NCBI GenBank assembly: GCA_949505625.1
Contig: CATBQD010000008.1
Span: 1 to 64,000 of the forward strand
Direction: 5' to 3'
Length of the DNA: 64,000 nt
Origin: an uncultured Bacilli bacterium
GTDB lineage: Bacteria; Bacillota_I; Bacilli_A; RF39; UBA660
Position numbers and translations under genes: made by a program. Below are positions 30,097 through 42,597 of this stretch, one piece after another. Every line of letters begins with the position of its first letter. Position 1 is the stretch's first letter. Under the pieces are notes generated by a model. The model did not search any database. It was given only the letters and a program-made list of their open reading frames with translations, and was not told the DNA's origin.

Positions 30097-33000
30097 ATCC
30101 ATTAATTCTTGTTCTAATGCTTCTAATGGTTCATCTTTTAACATATCTAATTCTAAATCATAATCAGCATCTTTATACTTACGAGCCCCTGTTCCTGCTG
30201 GAATTAATTTTCCAATGATAACATTCTCTTTAAGTCCATTTAAGTAATCTACTCTTCCATGAATTGCTGCATCCGTTAAGATACGAGTTGTCTCTTGGAA
30301 AGAAGCTGCTGATAAGAATGAATCTGTTTCCAAAGACGCTTTTGTGATTCCAAGTAATACTGGTCTACCTGTAGCTGGTCTTTTTCCTTCAAGAATTAAA
30401 CCTTTATTCACATCTGTAAATTCATTAATATTAACCATCGTTCCTGGTAGGAAAACGGTATCTCCACTGTTGATAATCTTGATTTTTGAAATCATACGTT
30501 TTGCGATAATTTCAACGTGTTTATCACTAATATCAACACCTTGTGAACGATATACTTTTTGAATTTCTAATAAAATATATTGTTGAACTGTAATTGGGTC
30601 TGTTACAACTAACAATTCTTTTGGACTAATAGCACCATGGGTTAAACGGTCTCCAGCTTTTACTTCTTGTCCATTTTCAACTGCTAATTTTGCGCCATAG
30701 TTAGAAGTATGTTCTCTTGTTTCAACATCATTTTTAACACTGATAATAAACTTCCCACCATCTTCTTCTATCTTAGTAACTACACCATTGATCTCTGAAA
30801 TGGTAGCTTTTCCTTTTGGATTACGTGCTTCAAACAATTCTTGTACACGAGGAAGACCTTGTGTAATATCGTCTCCAGCAACTCCACCAGTGTTGAATGT
30901 ACGCATGGTTAACTGTGTACCTGGTTCTCCGATTGATTGAGCTGCCATAATACCTACGGTTTCTCCTGTTTCTACAATAGAACCTGTTGCAAGGTTACGT
31001 CCATAACATTTACGACATACTCCATGTTCAGTTTTACAAGTTAATACTGTACGAATTGGAACTTTTGTAATTCCTGCTGCAATAATCTTATCTGCCAATT
31101 GTTCCGTAATATAAGTATTTCTTTCTGCTAAAATTTCTTCTGTTTCAGGATTTAAAATACGTTTATTGGTATAACGACCTACAATACGATCATAAAGTGA
31201 TTCAATAACGGTATTATCTTTAGCATTAAGGAACGCTTCAACAACAACACCTTGATCAGTTCCACAGTCTTCTTCTTTTACAATAATATCTTGTGAAACA
31301 TCAACAAGTCTTCTTGTTAAGTATCCAGCATCTGCTGTTTTTAAGGCTGTATCAACCGCTCCTTTACGAGCACCGTGAGTTGATAAGAAGAATTCTGAAA
31401 TTGTCACACCTTCACTAAATGATGATGTTACTGGGATTTCTTCTGAAAGTCCGCTTGGTTTTGCGAATAATCCACGCATACCTACTAACTGAGTTAACGA
31501 ACCGATATCTCCACGAGCCTTACTGTTAATCATAATGGCAATTGAGTTATCTTGATTATCTTTCATCATTTGCTCAAGTTCTTTACTAATACGTTTTTTC
31601 GCTTCTGTCCAAATATCAATTACTTTTTCATAACGTTCTGTATCAGTAATCAAACCACGTTTAAACTGTTTATTTACTTGATCAACTAAATCTTGACTTT
31701 CTTTTAATACTTGTGGTTTAATTTCACTTTCTTTAATATCACTAATTGCAATTGAAATTCCTGATAATGTAGAATATTTAAATCCTAAATCTTTTAATTT
31801 ATCAAGCATTACTGAAGTTTCAGTTGTTTGATAACGTTTATAAATTTGTGCGATTAAGGCAGTTAATTTTCCTTTATTTAATGCTTCTACCAAAGGCATT
31901 TCTTTAATTTTCTCTGGAATATTTTCTCCTCTAGCGATAAAATATTTACTTGGAGTAATTCTTTCAATATTTTCAGCACTTCCATCATTAATATATTGGA
32001 AAGAATCCGGGAAAATCTCATTAAATTTTAATTTCCCTACTGTAGTCACTAAATATTTATCCATATAACAGTCTGGGAATATTTTATGACGGAAAGCACG
32101 AACTGGTATTGCAATACGAGTATGTAAATCCACTTCTCTTCTTTCATAAGCCATCAATGCTTCATCTGGGTCTTTGAAGACTCTTCCTTCTCCATCATGA
32201 CCTGCTTTTTCCATCGTTATATAATAATTTCCTAATACCATATCCTGTCCTGGAGTAACAATTGGTTTTCCATCTTTTGGTGACAAGATATTGTTAGCAC
32301 CTAACATTAAAATTCTTGCTTCCGCTTGCGCTTCTTCACTAATTGGTACATGAACCGCCATCTGATCTCCATCAAAGTCAGCATTAAAGGCCGCACATAC
32401 TAATGGATGAAGCCTAATTGCTCTACCACCGATTAATTTTGGTTCAAATGCTTGAATACCAAGTCTATGTAAAGTTGGAGCACGGTTAAGCATTACTGGA
32501 TGTTCTTTAATTTTTTCCTCTACTACATCCCATACTCTTTCATCTTGATTTTCAATCATTCTTTTTGCTGCTTTTATATTACTTGCAATTTCTTTTGTTA
32601 CAAGTCCATTAATAACATGTGGCTTAAACAATTCAAGCGCCATTTCTTTTGGAATACCACATTCATACATTTTTAAAGATGGTCCTACAACAATAACAGA
32701 ACGACCTGAATAGTCAACACGTTTTCCAAGTAAGTTTTGACGAAAACGTCCTTGTTTTCCTTTTAACATACTACTAATAGATTTTAAAGGTCTATTTCCT
32801 GCACCTGTAATATTTCTTCCACGTCTACCATTATCAAAAAGTGCATCTACAGCCTCTTGTAACATACGTTTTTCATTTTGAATGATGATACTAGGAGCAC
32901 CTAAATCCATTAACTTTTTAAGACGATTATTACGGTTAATAACACGACGATATAAGTCATTTAAGTCTGATGTTGCAAATCTTCCACCATCCAATTGAAT

Positions 33001-33729
33001 CATTGGACGAAGTTCTGGTGGAATGACTGGTAGTGCATCTAAAATCATCCATTCTGGGCGATTTCCAGACTCTAAGAATGCATCTAATACATCCAAACGT
33101 TTGATTAAACGAATTCTTTTTTGACTACTAGAATCTTTAATTGACTCTATTTCAGCCTTAATATCTGCTACTTCTTTTTCCAAATCTACTTCTTGCAATA
33201 ATTCCTTAATTGCTTCAGCTCCCATACCTACTCTGAAACTACTTCCATATTTTTCATAATAAGCACGATATTCTTTATCACTAATAGTTTGCTTTTTCTC
33301 TAAAGGAGCAGCTCCTGGATCTAGGATAACATAAGATACAAAGTATAATACTTCTTCTAAATCCCTAGGAGACATATCTAGTACTAATCCCATACGAGAT
33401 GGAATTCCCTTAAAAAACCAAATATGAGAACAAGGAGTAGCTAACTCAATATGTCCCATACGTTCACGACGAACTTTTGAACGAGTTACCTCTACTCCGC
33501 AACGATCACAGACAATATTTTTATAACGAAGTCTCTTATATTTTCCACAAGAGCATTCAAAATCTTTTGTTGGACCAAATATTTTTTCACAGAATAATCC
33601 ATCACGTTCTGGTTTTAACGTACGATAATTAATAGTTTCTGCTTTTTTAACTTCTCCGTAAGACCAAGATCTTATTTTTTCTGGAGAGGCAATTGCTATT
33701 TTTAAACCTTCAAAGTTATTTACATCCAT
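30094..33729 (-). CDS. rpoC: DNA-directed RNA polymerase subunit beta'
   Basis: 1211 aa; [14 protein letters not shown] catalytic motif, zinc-binding [20 protein letters not shown]. Confidence 0.99.
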   Translation of the reverse strand: MDVNNFEGLKIAIASPEKIRSWSYGEVKKAETINYRTLKPERDGLFCEKIFGPTKDFECSCGKYKRLRYKNIVCDRCGVEVTRSKVRRERMGHIELATPCSHIWFFKGIPSRMGLVLDMSPRDLEEVLYFVSYVILDPGAAPLEKKQTISDKEYRAYYEKYGSSFRVGMGAEAIKELLQEVDLEKEVADIKAEIESIKDSSSQKRIRLIKRLDVLDAFLESGNRPEWMILDALPVIPPELRPMIQLDGGRFATSDLNDLYRRVINRNNRLKKLMDLGAPSIIIQNEKRMLQEAVDALFDNGRRGRNITGAGNRPLKSISSMLKGKQGRFRQNLLGKRVDYSGRSVIVVGPSLKMYECGIPKEMALELFKPHVINGLVTKEIASNIKAAKRMIENQDERVWDVVEEKIKEHPVMLNRAPTLHRLGIQAFEPKLIGGRAIRLHPLVCAAFNADFDGDQMAVHVPISEEAQAEARILMLGANNILSPKDGKPIVTPGQDMVLGNYYITMEKAGHDGEGRVFKDPDEALMAYERREVDLHTRIAIPVRAFRHKIFPDCYMDKYLVTTVGKLKFNEIFPDSFQYINDGSAENIERITPSKYFIARGENIPEKIKEMPLVEALNKGKLTALIAQIYKRYQTTETSVMLDKLKDLGFKYSTLSGISIAISDIKESEIKPQVLKESQDLVDQVNKQFKRGLITDTERYEKVIDIWTEAKKRISKELEQMMKDNQDNSIAIMINSKARGDIGSLTQLVGMRGLFAKPSGLSEEIPVTSSFSEGVTISEFFLSTHGARKGAVDTALKTADAGYLTRRLVDVSQDIIVKEEDCGTDQGVVVEAFLNAKDNTVIESLYDRIVGRYTNKRILNPETEEILAERNTYITEQLADKIIAAGITKVPIRTVLTCKTEHGVCRKCYGRNLATGSIVETGETVGIMAAQSIGEPGTQLTMRTFNTGGVAGDDITQGLPRVQELFEARNPKGKATISEINGVVTKIEEDGGKFIISVKNDVETREHTSNYGAKLAVENGQEVKAGDRLTHGAISPKELLVVTDPITVQQYILLEIQKVYRSQGVDISDKHVEIIAKRMISKIKIINSGDTVFLPGTMVNINEFTDVNKGLILEGKRPATGRPVLLGITKASLETDSFLSAASFQETTRILTDAAIHGRVDYLNGLKENVIIGKLIPAGTGARKYKDADYDLELDMLKDEPLEALEQELMD

Positions 33730-33731
33730 TG

Positions 33732-36700
33732 TTATTCCTCCTCCATCTCATCAAAGTCTTCTTCTGCTTCTTCTAAATTGTCTTCAAATTCTTCTTCATA
33801 ATCATCATCAATGTCATCAGAGTCAGCATCTAAATCATCATCGTAACCAACATGACCATCCGCTGCATCTCCTTCCACAACATTTACATCAATTGACTTT
33901 GGAGCCTCTGTTCTGTCTTCAAAGCTATCTTTGTCATCTTCTTCTAAGTCCTTTAATTCTTGGAAATTTCCTTCTTTATCTAAGACAGTAATATCAAGTC
34001 CTAATGCTTGGAACTCTTTTATCAATACTCTAAAGCTTTCTGGGATTCCAGAAGTTGGAATTGGTTGACCTTTTACCAAAGCTTCATACACTTTAACACG
34101 GCCTACCACATCATCTGATTTAATGGTAATCATTTCTTGAAGTACATGAGCAGCACCATAAGCATAAAGTGCCCAAACTTCCATTTCACCAAATCTCTGA
34201 CCACCAAATTGTGCTTTTCCTCCTAGCGGTTGTTGTGTTACTAAAGAATATGGTCCAGTTGAACGAGCATGTAATTTATCATCAACCATGTGATGAAGTT
34301 TAATCATATACATAACTCCAACACTAACGCGATTATCGAATGGTTCTCCAGTACGTCCATCATAAAGTTGGAATTTACCATCTTCTGGTAAGTTTGCTTC
34401 CTTTAAAGCATCAATAATCTCCGTACGACTAGCACCATCAAATACTGGAGTAGCTACATAAATACCAAGTTCTTTGGCTGCCATTCCCAAATGCATTTCT
34501 AGAATCTGCCCAATATTCATACGGCTTGGAACTCCTAATGGGTTAAGTAGAATATCTACTGGTGTTCCATCTTCTAAGTATGGCATATCTTCTTCAGGTA
34601 AAATTAATGAAATAACACCTTTGTTACCATGTCTTCCGGCCATTTTGTCTCCGACACTAATTTTACGTTTTTGAGCAATATAAACACGTACAATTTTTGA
34701 TACTCCTGCTGGAAGTTCATCAGTATCTTCTTTCGTAAATATTTTCACATCATGAACAATACCTTCTCCACCATGTGGAACACGTAATGAAGTATCTCTT
34801 ACTTCTCTTGTTTTTTCTCCGAAAATAGCATGTAATAATTTTTCTTCACTGGTTAATTCTGCCATTCCTTTTGGAGTTACTTTTCCAACCAAAATGTCAT
34901 CATCTTTTACTTCTGTACCAATTCTAACAATACCATTTTCATCTAGATTTTTGCGAGCTTCTTCACTTACATTTGGAATATCTCTTGTAAATTCCTCTGG
35001 TCCTAATTTTGTATCACGACATTCAATTTGATAATCCTCAATATGAATTGATGTATAAACATCATCTTTCACAAGCCTTTCATTTAGAATAACAGCATCT
35101 TCATAATTATAACCATTGTAGTTCATAAATGCTACTGTTACATTTCTTCCTAAAGCCATTTCTCCTTTTTCAGTTGATGGACCATCAGCAATAACTTCTC
35201 CTCGTTCTACTTTATCTCCAAGCTTTACAATTGGAACTTGATGATAACAGGTACCTGCATTACTTCTTTCAAATCCATTTAAATAATAAGTATCCATTCC
35301 ACCCATTGTTTTAACAACAATTTTTTTAGAGTCAACATAGTCTACTGTTCCTGTTGCTTTAGCAATAATAACTGCTCCCGAATCTCTTGCAGCTATTGCT
35401 TCAACACCTGTTCCTACGAGTGGTGCTTCAGCTTTTAATAATGGAATTGCTTGACGTTGCATGTTTGCACCCATCAATGCTCTTTTTCCATCATCATGTT
35501 CAAGGAAAGGAATTCCCTGAGTTGTAATAGATACTACTTGTTGTGGAGATACATCAATATAATCTACTTGTTCTGAATTGACAATCAAGTTTTCTCCACG
35601 ATAACGTACTGGTACTCTTTCTGGTACAATAACATTCTCATCATTTATTTTAACAGTTGCTTGTGATATATAATGTTCTAATTCTTCATCAGCAGTCATA
35701 TAAACAATTTCGTCTGTCAAATGTTTATTTTCTACTTTACGATATGGAGTCATAATAAATCCATAATCATTTACTCTTGCATAACTAGCAAGTGATGTAA
35801 TAAGTCCGATATTTGGTCCTTCTGGAGATTCAATTGGACAAAGTCTTCCATAGTGTGATGGATTTACGTCACGAACTTCCATTCCAGCACGATCTCTAGA
35901 AAGTCCTCCTGGCCCTAAGCTTGATAAACGACGTTTATTTGTAAGCTCTGCTACTGGATTTGTTTGATCCATGAATTGTGATAATTGACTACTTCCAAAG
36001 AATTCTTTAATAGAAGCAGTTAATGGTCTAATATTAATTAATGATTTTGGAGTAACTTCAGTAATTTCTTGTGTTGACATTCTGTCTCTAATTACTCTTT
36101 CAATTCGACTAATACCAATTCTAAATTGATTTTGTAATAATTCTCCCACTTGACGAACACGACGATTTGATAAGTGGTCTATTTCATCAAAAGAACCAAT
36201 TCCTTCAAGTAAATTTAAATAATATGACACAGAAGCATAAACATCTGAAATTGTTAATCGTTTTACTGTAGCGCTTTGATCATTTCCAATAATTTTAACA
36301 ATTTTTTCTGGATTTTTCTTAGAATAAACTTTCACAATTTGCACTTTATTATAAGTATCTAAATCAGTATTTACTAATACTTCTTTTATTCCATATCCAC
36401 TTTCCATAACTGGTTTTAAAGCTTCTAAAACTTCCTTTGTCACAACAGTATCTTTCGCCGCAACAACTTCTTTATTCACTTTAATATCTTCTGCTAAAGT
36501 ACACCCTAATAAACGATCTAATACATTTAATTTACGGTTAAATTTGTAGCGTCCAACTTTCGCTAAATCATAACGGAAAGCATCAAAAAATCTAGAAACT
36601 AGTTGATTCTTTGCACTATCTAGAGTAGATGGTTCTCCAGGTCTTAGCTTAGAATGAATATCAATAAGTGCTTCATCTGTATTTTTATTAGCATCTTTTT

Positions 36701-37376
36701 CTATTGTTCTAGTTAAATAATCATCTTCTCCAAATAAATCATAAATATCCTCGTCATTAGAAAGGCCTAAAGCACGAAGCAATGTTGTAATAGGTACTTT
36801 TCTAGTACGATCAATGCGAACATAAATAACATCTCTAGCATCTGTTTCATATTCTAACCAAGTACCCCTTGTTGGAATAATTTGAGAAGTAATAACAAGT
36901 TTTCCATTCTTTTTATCTACTTCTTTTCCAAAATAAACACTTGGGGAACGAACTAATTGTGAAACAATAACACGTTCTGCTCCATTGATAATGAAGGTCC
37001 CACTATCGGTCATAATTGGCATATCTCCAAGATAAATATCTTGTTCTTTTACCTCTCCTGTTTCTCCATTAAATAATCTTGCTGCTACTTTTAAAGGTGC
37101 TGCATAAGTTGCATATCTTTCTTTGCATCCTTTAATTGAATATCTTGGTGACTCAAAAGAGTATTCTCCAAATTCAAGCGATAAATTTCCAGTAAAACTC
37201 TCTACTGGAAAGATATCATCAAATACTTCTTTAATTCCTTCAGTCATAAACCAGTCATATGACTTTTTCTGAATTTCTAATAAGTTTTCAAGTTCAATTG
37301 CATTTTTTGTTTTTGCGTAATTACGTCTTTCACGGTGATCACCATATTTTTTAACTGTATAAGCCACTCTTTTCAC
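33732..37376 (-). CDS. rpoB: DNA-directed RNA polymerase subunit beta
   Basis: 1214 aa; [56 protein letters not shown]. Confidence 0.99.
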   Translation of the reverse strand: MKRVAYTVKKYGDHRERRNYAKTKNAIELENLLEIQKKSYDWFMTEGIKEVFDDIFPVESFTGNLSLEFGEYSFESPRYSIKGCKERYATYAAPLKVAARLFNGETGEVKEQDIYLGDMPIMTDSGTFIINGAERVIVSQLVRSPSVYFGKEVDKKNGKLVITSQIIPTRGTWLEYETDARDVIYVRIDRTRKVPITTLLRALGLSNDEDIYDLFGEDDYLTRTIEKDANKNTDEALIDIHSKLRPGEPSTLDSAKNQLVSRFFDAFRYDLAKVGRYKFNRKLNVLDRLLGCTLAEDIKVNKEVVAAKDTVVTKEVLEALKPVMESGYGIKEVLVNTDLDTYNKVQIVKVYSKKNPEKIVKIIGNDQSATVKRLTISDVYASVSYYLNLLEGIGSFDEIDHLSNRRVRQVGELLQNQFRIGISRIERVIRDRMSTQEITEVTPKSLINIRPLTASIKEFFGSSQLSQFMDQTNPVAELTNKRRLSSLGPGGLSRDRAGMEVRDVNPSHYGRLCPIESPEGPNIGLITSLASYARVNDYGFIMTPYRKVENKHLTDEIVYMTADEELEHYISQATVKINDENVIVPERVPVRYRGENLIVNSEQVDYIDVSPQQVVSITTQGIPFLEHDDGKRALMGANMQRQAIPLLKAEAPLVGTGVEAIAARDSGAVIIAKATGTVDYVDSKKIVVKTMGGMDTYYLNGFERSNAGTCYHQVPIVKLGDKVERGEVIADGPSTEKGEMALGRNVTVAFMNYNGYNYEDAVILNERLVKDDVYTSIHIEDYQIECRDTKLGPEEFTRDIPNVSEEARKNLDENGIVRIGTEVKDDDILVGKVTPKGMAELTSEEKLLHAIFGEKTREVRDTSLRVPHGGEGIVHDVKIFTKEDTDELPAGVSKIVRVYIAQKRKISVGDKMAGRHGNKGVISLILPEEDMPYLEDGTPVDILLNPLGVPSRMNIGQILEMHLGMAAKELGIYVATPVFDGASRTEIIDALKEANLPEDGKFQLYDGRTGEPFDNRVSVGVMYMIKLHHMVDDKLHARSTGPYSLVTQQPLGGKAQFGGQRFGEMEVWALYAYGAAHVLQEMITIKSDDVVGRVKVYEALVKGQPIPTSGIPESFRVLIKEFQALGLDITVLDKEGNFQELKDLEEDDKDSFEDRTEAPKSIDVNVVEGDAADGHVGYDDDLDADSDDIDDDYEEEFEDNLEEAEEDFDEMEEE

Positions 37377-37464
37377 CCCTATAACCTATATTGACTATGC
37401 ATGCATGTACGAAAAAATAGTACATGCCACCAATTTAAAATTTTATCAAAAATATATTATTCTG

Positions 37465-38049
37465 TCAACGCTTCTTAGAACAAATTACATAAAAACCTTT
37501 ATTTTTTGTAATTAGTTTTGCATCATATTTTTGATTTAAATCTCTTAGCACTGTTTTGGCTCCTTGATCTTTATGAATAACAATCCAAAGTTCTCCATTG
37601 CTTTTCAAGTATTCATAAGCATCAAATAAAATTTTATATAATATTTCTTTCCCAACTCGTATTGGTGGATTTGTAATAATAAAGTCATATTCTTTTTTTA
37701 TATTCTCATAGATATCACTTTCAAATATATTCACATCTACATCATTCTTAGCAGCATTCTTTACAGCAAGTACAAGACTTCGCTTATTGATATCGACCAT
37801 GTCAACCGTCACACAATATTTTCTTTTTAAAAATATCCCAATTGGCCCATATCCACAACCGAAATCAAGCACTTCCCCTTTAATTTGTTCTGAGAGATTT
37901 TCCAAAAGAGTTCTTGTTCCAAAATCTAAACCTTTTTTTGAAAAAACTCCATTGTCTGTTATAAATGTAAATGGCAATCCATCAATATATACTTGATGTT
38001 CTATTTCATTTGTTTTCACATTTTCATCATTTGAAAAATAATACGACAT
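37465..38049 (-). CDS. Class I SAM-dependent methyltransferase, RsmC/YbxB-like
   Basis: VLDFGCGYGPIGIFL, DFIITNPPIRVGKEI; conserved location between rplL and rpoB. Confidence 0.88.
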   Translation of the reverse strand: MSYYFSNDENVKTNEIEHQVYIDGLPFTFITDNGVFSKKGLDFGTRTLLENLSEQIKGEVLDFGCGYGPIGIFLKRKYCVTVDMVDINKRSLVLAVKNAAKNDVDVNIFESDIYENIKKEYDFIITNPPIRVGKEILYKILFDAYEYLKSNGELWIVIHKDQGAKTVLRDLNQKYDAKLITKNKGFYVICSKKR

Positions 38050-38072
38050 AATAACTCCTTTTATATACAGCG

Positions 38073-38100
38073 AAAGCCCATACTAAATCAGTATAGGCTA
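38073..38100 (-). terminator. Terminator after rplL
   Basis: Minus strand AGCCTATACT-GATTT-AGTATGGGCTTTCG. Confidence 0.55.
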
Positions 38101-38119
38101 AAACCATTTATTATTTCAA

Positions 38120-38488
38120 TTATTTTAATTCGATAGTAGCGCCAGCTTCTTCAAATTTAGCTTTTAATTCATTAGCTTCATCTGCAGTAGCTTTTTCTTT
38201 AACAACTCCACCATTATCAGCTAAATCTTTTGCTTCTTTTAATCCAAGACCAGTAATGTCACGAACTAATTTGATAACAGCAATTTTGTTAGCACCAGCA
38301 CTTGCAAGAACTACATCTACAGTGCTTGGTCCTTCTTCAGCTGCAGCACCAGCTGGAGCAGCAGCAACTGCAACTGCACTTGGATCTACACCAAATTCTT
38401 CTTTCATTAAATCTACTACTTCTTTAATTTCTAAAAGTGTCATCTCTTTTAGTGAATCAATAATTTCTTTTGCGCTTAATTTTGCCAT
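38120..38488 (-). CDS. rplL: 50S ribosomal protein L7/L12
   Basis: GVDPSAVAVAAAPAGAAAEE, KIAVIKLVRDITGLGLKEAKDLADNGG. Confidence 0.98.
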   Translation of the reverse strand: MAKLSAKEIIDSLKEMTLLEIKEVVDLMKEEFGVDPSAVAVAAAPAGAAAEEGPSTVDVVLASAGANKIAVIKLVRDITGLGLKEAKDLADNGGVVKEKATADEANELKAKFEEAGATIELK

Positions 38489-38511
38489 TTTATATTCCTC
38501 CTTTTAAATAA

Positions 38512-39009
38512 TTATTTTTCCTCTAAATTTTTACTATGTAAATCTAAACAAATTGAGAAGTCTCTTGGGATTGCTAATAATCCACTTGCAAACATAGTAA
38601 GTAATCCTTCTCTTGATGGAATTGCTGCAAGTTTTTTTAGCATTGTCTCATCCGCAATTTCTCCATCTACGATACCAACTTTCAATACCAAAGCTGGATG
38701 TTCTTTTGCATAGTCATTAAGTACTTTGATTGGAGCAACTGCATCTGTTCCAAAAGCCATTGCTTTAGGCCCATTTAGTTCTTCATCCAAAGCGGTAATT
38801 TTAAGAGCATCTAATGCACGACGTGCTAAAGTGTTCTTATAAATTTTAAAATCAGATCCTGATTCTCTAAGTTTTCTTCTTAACTCATTTGTTTCAGTAA
38901 CTGTTAAGCCGTGATATTCAAAGAATACAACGCTTGATGATTCTTTTACTCTATCACTAATCTCATTAATAATCTCTTGTTTTTGATCTAAGATCTTTTG
39001 ATTTGCCAT
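38512..39009 (-). CDS. rplJ: 50S ribosomal protein L10
   Basis: Start at MANQKILDQKQEIINEI with GAGGAGG ribosome-binding site; upstream residues of the ORF are leader. Confidence 0.96.
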   Translation of the reverse strand: MANQKILDQKQEIINEISDRVKESSSVVFFEYHGLTVTETNELRRKLRESGSDFKIYKNTLARRALDALKITALDEELNGPKAMAFGTDAVAPIKVLNDYAKEHPALVLKVGIVDGEIADETMLKKLAAIPSREGLLTMFASGLLAIPRDFSICLDLHSKNLEEK

Positions 39010-39017
39010 ATTACACC

Positions 39018-39160
39018 TCCTCATTTTTTGTGCAATACCGTAAAAAGAGTCCAACATTTTACCGTAAGACTCTTTTTGTTTAAAAACTTCCTCGGTAGGA
39101 AATATTAAGCTTTAAAGCTCCTACTGTCTACGGTATTTATACATTATCCCAAAGCGACTA
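39018..39160 (-). promoter_or_regulatory. L10 leader / ribosomal protein attenuator upstream of rplJ-rplL
   Basis: Minus strand ACCGTAGACAGTAGGAGC...TTTCCTACCGAGGAAG plus terminator-like AAAAAGAGTC...GACTCTTTTT and competing AATACCGT/ACGGTATT pairing. Confidence 0.88.
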
Positions 39161-39179
39161 TAGTATAACACAGTTATTA

Positions 39180-39875
39180 CTAATTGTCAAAGCTATTTGT
39201 ATCAATTTTAATTCCAGGACCCATCGTTGATGAAACTGATATATTTTTAATATAAGTTCCTTTGACAACAGATGGCTTTGTTTTAATAATCAATGATACG
39301 AAAGCATTTAAATTTTCTACTAATTTGTTATCATCAAATGATGTTTTTCCAATAATAACATGTACATTACCATAACTATCTGTACGGTATTCTACACGTC
39401 CTTTTTTAACATCTTCTACTGCTTTTGCTACATCCATAGTAACTGTTCCAGTTTTAGGGTTTGGCATCAATCCTTTAGGTCCTAAAACACGTCCTAATTT
39501 ACCAAGAGCTGGCATCATGTCTGGAGTTGCAATCATAGTATCAAAATCGAACCAATTTTCTTTTTCGATTTTTGTAATCATGTCCATATCTCCTACATAA
39601 TCTGCGCCTGCAGCTTCTGCTGCTTTTGCTTGTTCACCCTTAGCAATTACTAAAACTTTTTTTGTTTTTCCTGTTCCATTTGGAAGAACAGTTGCACCTC
39701 TTAATTGTTGATCTGCCTTTTTAGTATCTAAGTTTAAACGGATTGCCAATTCAACTGAACCATCAAATTTTGTTACAGCCGTTTCTTTTACTAATTTAAT
39801 TGCTTCTTCTTTTGTATAAAGTTTGTTCTTTTCTACTTTTTTAGCAGCTTCTACATACTTTTTACCTTTTTTCAT
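39180..39875 (-). CDS. rplA: 50S ribosomal protein L1
   Basis: [52 protein letters not shown]. Confidence 0.99.
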   Translation of the reverse strand: MKKGKKYVEAAKKVEKNKLYTKEEAIKLVKETAVTKFDGSVELAIRLNLDTKKADQQLRGATVLPNGTGKTKKVLVIAKGEQAKAAEAAGADYVGDMDMITKIEKENWFDFDTMIATPDMMPALGKLGRVLGPKGLMPNPKTGTVTMDVAKAVEDVKKGRVEYRTDSYGNVHVIIGKTSFDDNKLVENLNAFVSLIIKTKPSVVKGTYIKNISVSSTMGPGIKIDTNSFDN

Positions 39876-39888
39876 TTTTTTACCTCCT

Positions 39889-39923
39889 TATGTGGTATAT
39901 GCGGATTATTTTCCTCCCACATA
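39889..39923 (-). promoter_or_regulatory. L1-binding-type hairpin between rplK and rplA
   Basis: Minus strand TATGTGGGAGGAAAATAATCCGCATATACCACATA; pairing extends toward the rplA ribosome-binding site. Confidence 0.55.
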
Positions 39924-39944
39924 GGTATTCCCTATGTATATATT

Positions 39945-40373
39945 TTAGCCTTCGATTTTAACGCCCATGTTGATAGCAGTACCTTCAACAATTTTAATTG
40001 CTTCTTCTACTGAATAACAATTAAGATCTGGCAATTTAATCTCTGCAATTTCTTTAATTTGACTATTTGTCAATGTTGCAACAGTTTCTTTAGATCCTTT
40101 AGCAGAACCTGATTTTAATTTTGCATATTTCTTAATTAAGAAAGCTGCTGGTGGAGTTTTAATTACAAAGTCAAATGTTCTATCTTCATAAATAGAAATT
40201 TCAACTGGTAATACATCTCCCATTTTATCTTTTGTTGCATCATTATATTTTGTACAGAATTCCTGTAAATTAATCCCAGCTGGTCCTAATACAGTTCCTA
40301 CTGGAGGAGCTGGTGTTGCTTTCCCTGCTGGTATTTGCAATTTAACAATTTTTGCTACGTTCTTTTTTGCCAC
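39945..40373 (-). CDS. rplK: 50S ribosomal protein L11 (GTG start)
   Basis: GTG-start [49 protein letters not shown] at proper spacing. Confidence 0.98.
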   Translation of the reverse strand: MAKKNVAKIVKLQIPAGKATPAPPVGTVLGPAGINLQEFCTKYNDATKDKMGDVLPVEISIYEDRTFDFVIKTPPAAFLIKKYAKLKSGSAKGSKETVATLTNSQIKEIAEIKLPDLNCYSVEEAIKIVEGTAINMGVKIEG

Positions 40374-40399
40374 GAAAAACACCTCCTATATTTTTTTCG

Positions 40400-40440
40400 C
40401 GAGTGGTCTTAATGATATCCGCATTTTAATCTCCCACTTG
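40400..40440 (-). promoter_or_regulatory. L1-binding-type hairpin in the rplK leader
   Basis: Minus strand AGTGGGAGATTAAAATGCGGATATCATTAAGACCACT, AGTGG/CCACT stem with GGGAG and AAAAT elements shared with the rplK-rplA spacer. Confidence 0.55.
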
Positions 40441-40504
40441 TTTTATCTATATGAATAAATCAATATAGCCATTCCATAATAGCATAATTTTACACATTTG
40501 TAAA

Positions 40505-41044
40505 CTATGCTGGTTCAATTTCTGATAGTTCTAATTCAACTACTGTTTCTTGTCCGAATAAATCCAAAACTACTTCGATTGTACCATTTCCTGTTTCTAA
40601 ATTCTTTACTTTTCCATACATATTAGCAAATGGTCCTCCAATAACTTTAATACTATCTCCGACTTTAAGTCCTTCTCCAATTTCAATACGACTCATACCC
40701 ATACTATTTAAAATATTATCTACTTCTGCTGGAGTAAGGGGAAAAGGCTTTGCTCCTTTTCCTGAAGAACCGATAAATCCTGTTACTCCAGGAGTGTTTC
40801 TAACTACAAACCAGGCTTCATCTGTCATTACCATTTCTACCAAAATATATCCAGGAAACATTTTCTTTTGTTTTGTTTTTTCGGCCCCTGTTTTTTTATC
40901 TTTTTCTATGATGGTTTCTTCTGGAACTACTACTCTAAAGATATAGTCTTCTAGTCCCATAGAACTTGCACGCATCTCTAATTTTTCTTTTACTTTATTC
41001 TCATGTCCAGAATAAGTATTAACAACATACCATTCTTTTTGCAT
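40505..41044 (-). CDS. nusG: Transcription termination/antitermination factor NusG
   Basis: MQKEWYVVNTYSGHENKVKEKLE, FPGYILVEM, GPFANMYGKV KOW motif. Confidence 0.98.
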   Translation of the reverse strand: MQKEWYVVNTYSGHENKVKEKLEMRASSMGLEDYIFRVVVPEETIIEKDKKTGAEKTKQKKMFPGYILVEMVMTDEAWFVVRNTPGVTGFIGSSGKGAKPFPLTPAEVDNILNSMGMSRIEIGEGLKVGDSIKVIGGPFANMYGKVKNLETGNGTIEVVLDLFGQETVVELELSEIEPA

Positions 41045-41223
41045 TAGTTAAAAAGGGTCCTTATACCCGCAAAAATTAAATCTGTTAATCCAAAAAATAA
41101 TCCGAATACAAGAATAAATGAGATTGTTGCAATAGAATAAGTTAACATTTCTTTTTTATTAGGCCATCTTACTTTGCCCATTTCTTTTTTGACACCAATG
41201 AAAAATCTAGCTATTTTTTTCAT
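41044..41223 (-). CDS. secE: Preprotein translocase subunit SecE (59 aa, absent from the ORF track)
   Basis: Read from sequence: MKKIARFFIGVKKEMGKVRWPNKKEMLTYSIATISFILVFGLFFGLTDLIFAGIRTLFN; the TAA stop overlaps the nusG ATG by 1 nt. Confidence 0.93.
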   Translation of the reverse strand: MKKIARFFIGVKKEMGKVRWPNKKEMLTYSIATISFILVFGLFFGLTDLIFAGIRTLFN

Positions 41224-41323
41224 ATATTCACCTACTTTTTAATTTTATGTTTTTTCCATTAAAAAAACACTTCTTTGTGTCTATATCCATAATAGCAAAG
41301 AAATGTTTTATTGTCAATCTATT

Positions 41324-42589
41324 TTAATATTTTCTAAAACGATTATTGAAAGAACCCCCAAGAGCTGGTGCATTTAACATAATTCTAGGATTAAACATAT
41401 TGGCTTCAAATTGACTCCAGTAATAATAATCTTTTTTATAATGGCCATTTGCTAAAGCAAAATGAACATGCTGTCCAGTAGAACATCCATCCCACCACTC
41501 AATTGAAGGATTTCCACCCATTGTTCCTATCTGTGTGTCCATTGTAACTACTTGATCATCTCTTACCATAATCGTTCTAAGATGTGCATACATACTCGTA
41601 TATTTTTTTCCATTAATGTTATGGATGATATAAACCATATTTCCGCCACATTCGCCTCGATCTGTATGGCCAACTACAATTCCAGGAGCTGCTGCATATA
41701 CCGGAACTGCACTCCCTGATTGTGCCATATCAATTGCTCCATGAAAATCACATCTATATACTTTTTCATTTTTTCCTGTTTCTTTATTATACTCATATAT
41801 ATAATAACAACGACTTCCAAATTCACTTGTAACTCTTCCACTTATTATCGGCCGATAAAAAGCAGTTCCTACAGGCAAAGTTTGAGTACGATTATAGCAG
41901 TCCTCAATTTCTTCATCTTCACCACATTTCTGATCTTCTAATTTTTTTATATCAGCTTTTACTGTTATTATGTCTTTTTCGAGACTTATACTTGCTGCTG
42001 ATGTAGTGGTTAGTTCTTCACCCAATTTATTTTTCTGGTTTGCTAACTCTATTTGTGTTTTTTTCAATTCTTCTTGCTTTTCTTCTTTTTCTTTTTTCTT
42101 CTTTTTATTACTTTCAATCAATGTATTATATTCATCTACCAATTCCTCATTATAGGAAGATAATTGTTCCGAAATTGCCATTCGATAAATAAAGTCAGTA
42201 AAATCCTTTGCTCCAAATGCATATTCTAAATAAGCTGACTCTCCGCTTGATACTTGTAAAAAATTTATAATTTCTTTAATTTCTTTATCTTTATCCTCAA
42301 TGTCTTTTTCAGCTTGGGTGATTTCACTTTGCAAAGTAATCATTTCATCACTAAGCCGATTAATTGTATTTGTATTTTCAGTTATTGAATTTGTAATTTT
42401 ATCTATTTCTTCCTGTGTTAATTTTTCTTTTTCTTTACTTTCTTCTAATTCCGCTTCCTTTTCAGCCAATTGTCTGCGAACATCTGCTAAAGTTTGTCCT
42501 TTTACTTGCATATTTGGAAAAAACAATCCTGGTAGTACTAGTGCTAATACTAAGGTCATATTACCAATTTTCTCTATTTTTTTTAACAT
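41324..42589 (-). CDS. M23-family peptidase / EnvC-like murein hydrolase with N-terminal coiled coil
   Basis: Coiled coil followed by SRCYYIYEY...FHGAIDMAQSGSAVPVYAAAPGIV...GQHVHFALANG. Confidence 0.9.
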   Translation of the reverse strand: MLKKIEKIGNMTLVLALVLPGLFFPNMQVKGQTLADVRRQLAEKEAELEESKEKEKLTQEEIDKITNSITENTNTINRLSDEMITLQSEITQAEKDIEDKDKEIKEIINFLQVSSGESAYLEYAFGAKDFTDFIYRMAISEQLSSYNEELVDEYNTLIESNKKKKKEKEEKQEELKKTQIELANQKNKLGEELTTTSAASISLEKDIITVKADIKKLEDQKCGEDEEIEDCYNRTQTLPVGTAFYRPIISGRVTSEFGSRCYYIYEYNKETGKNEKVYRCDFHGAIDMAQSGSAVPVYAAAPGIVVGHTDRGECGGNMVYIIHNINGKKYTSMYAHLRTIMVRDDQVVTMDTQIGTMGGNPSIEWWDGCSTGQHVHFALANGHYKKDYYYWSQFEANMFNPRIMLNAPALGGSFNNRFRKY

Positions 42590-42597
42590 CTTTTCAC

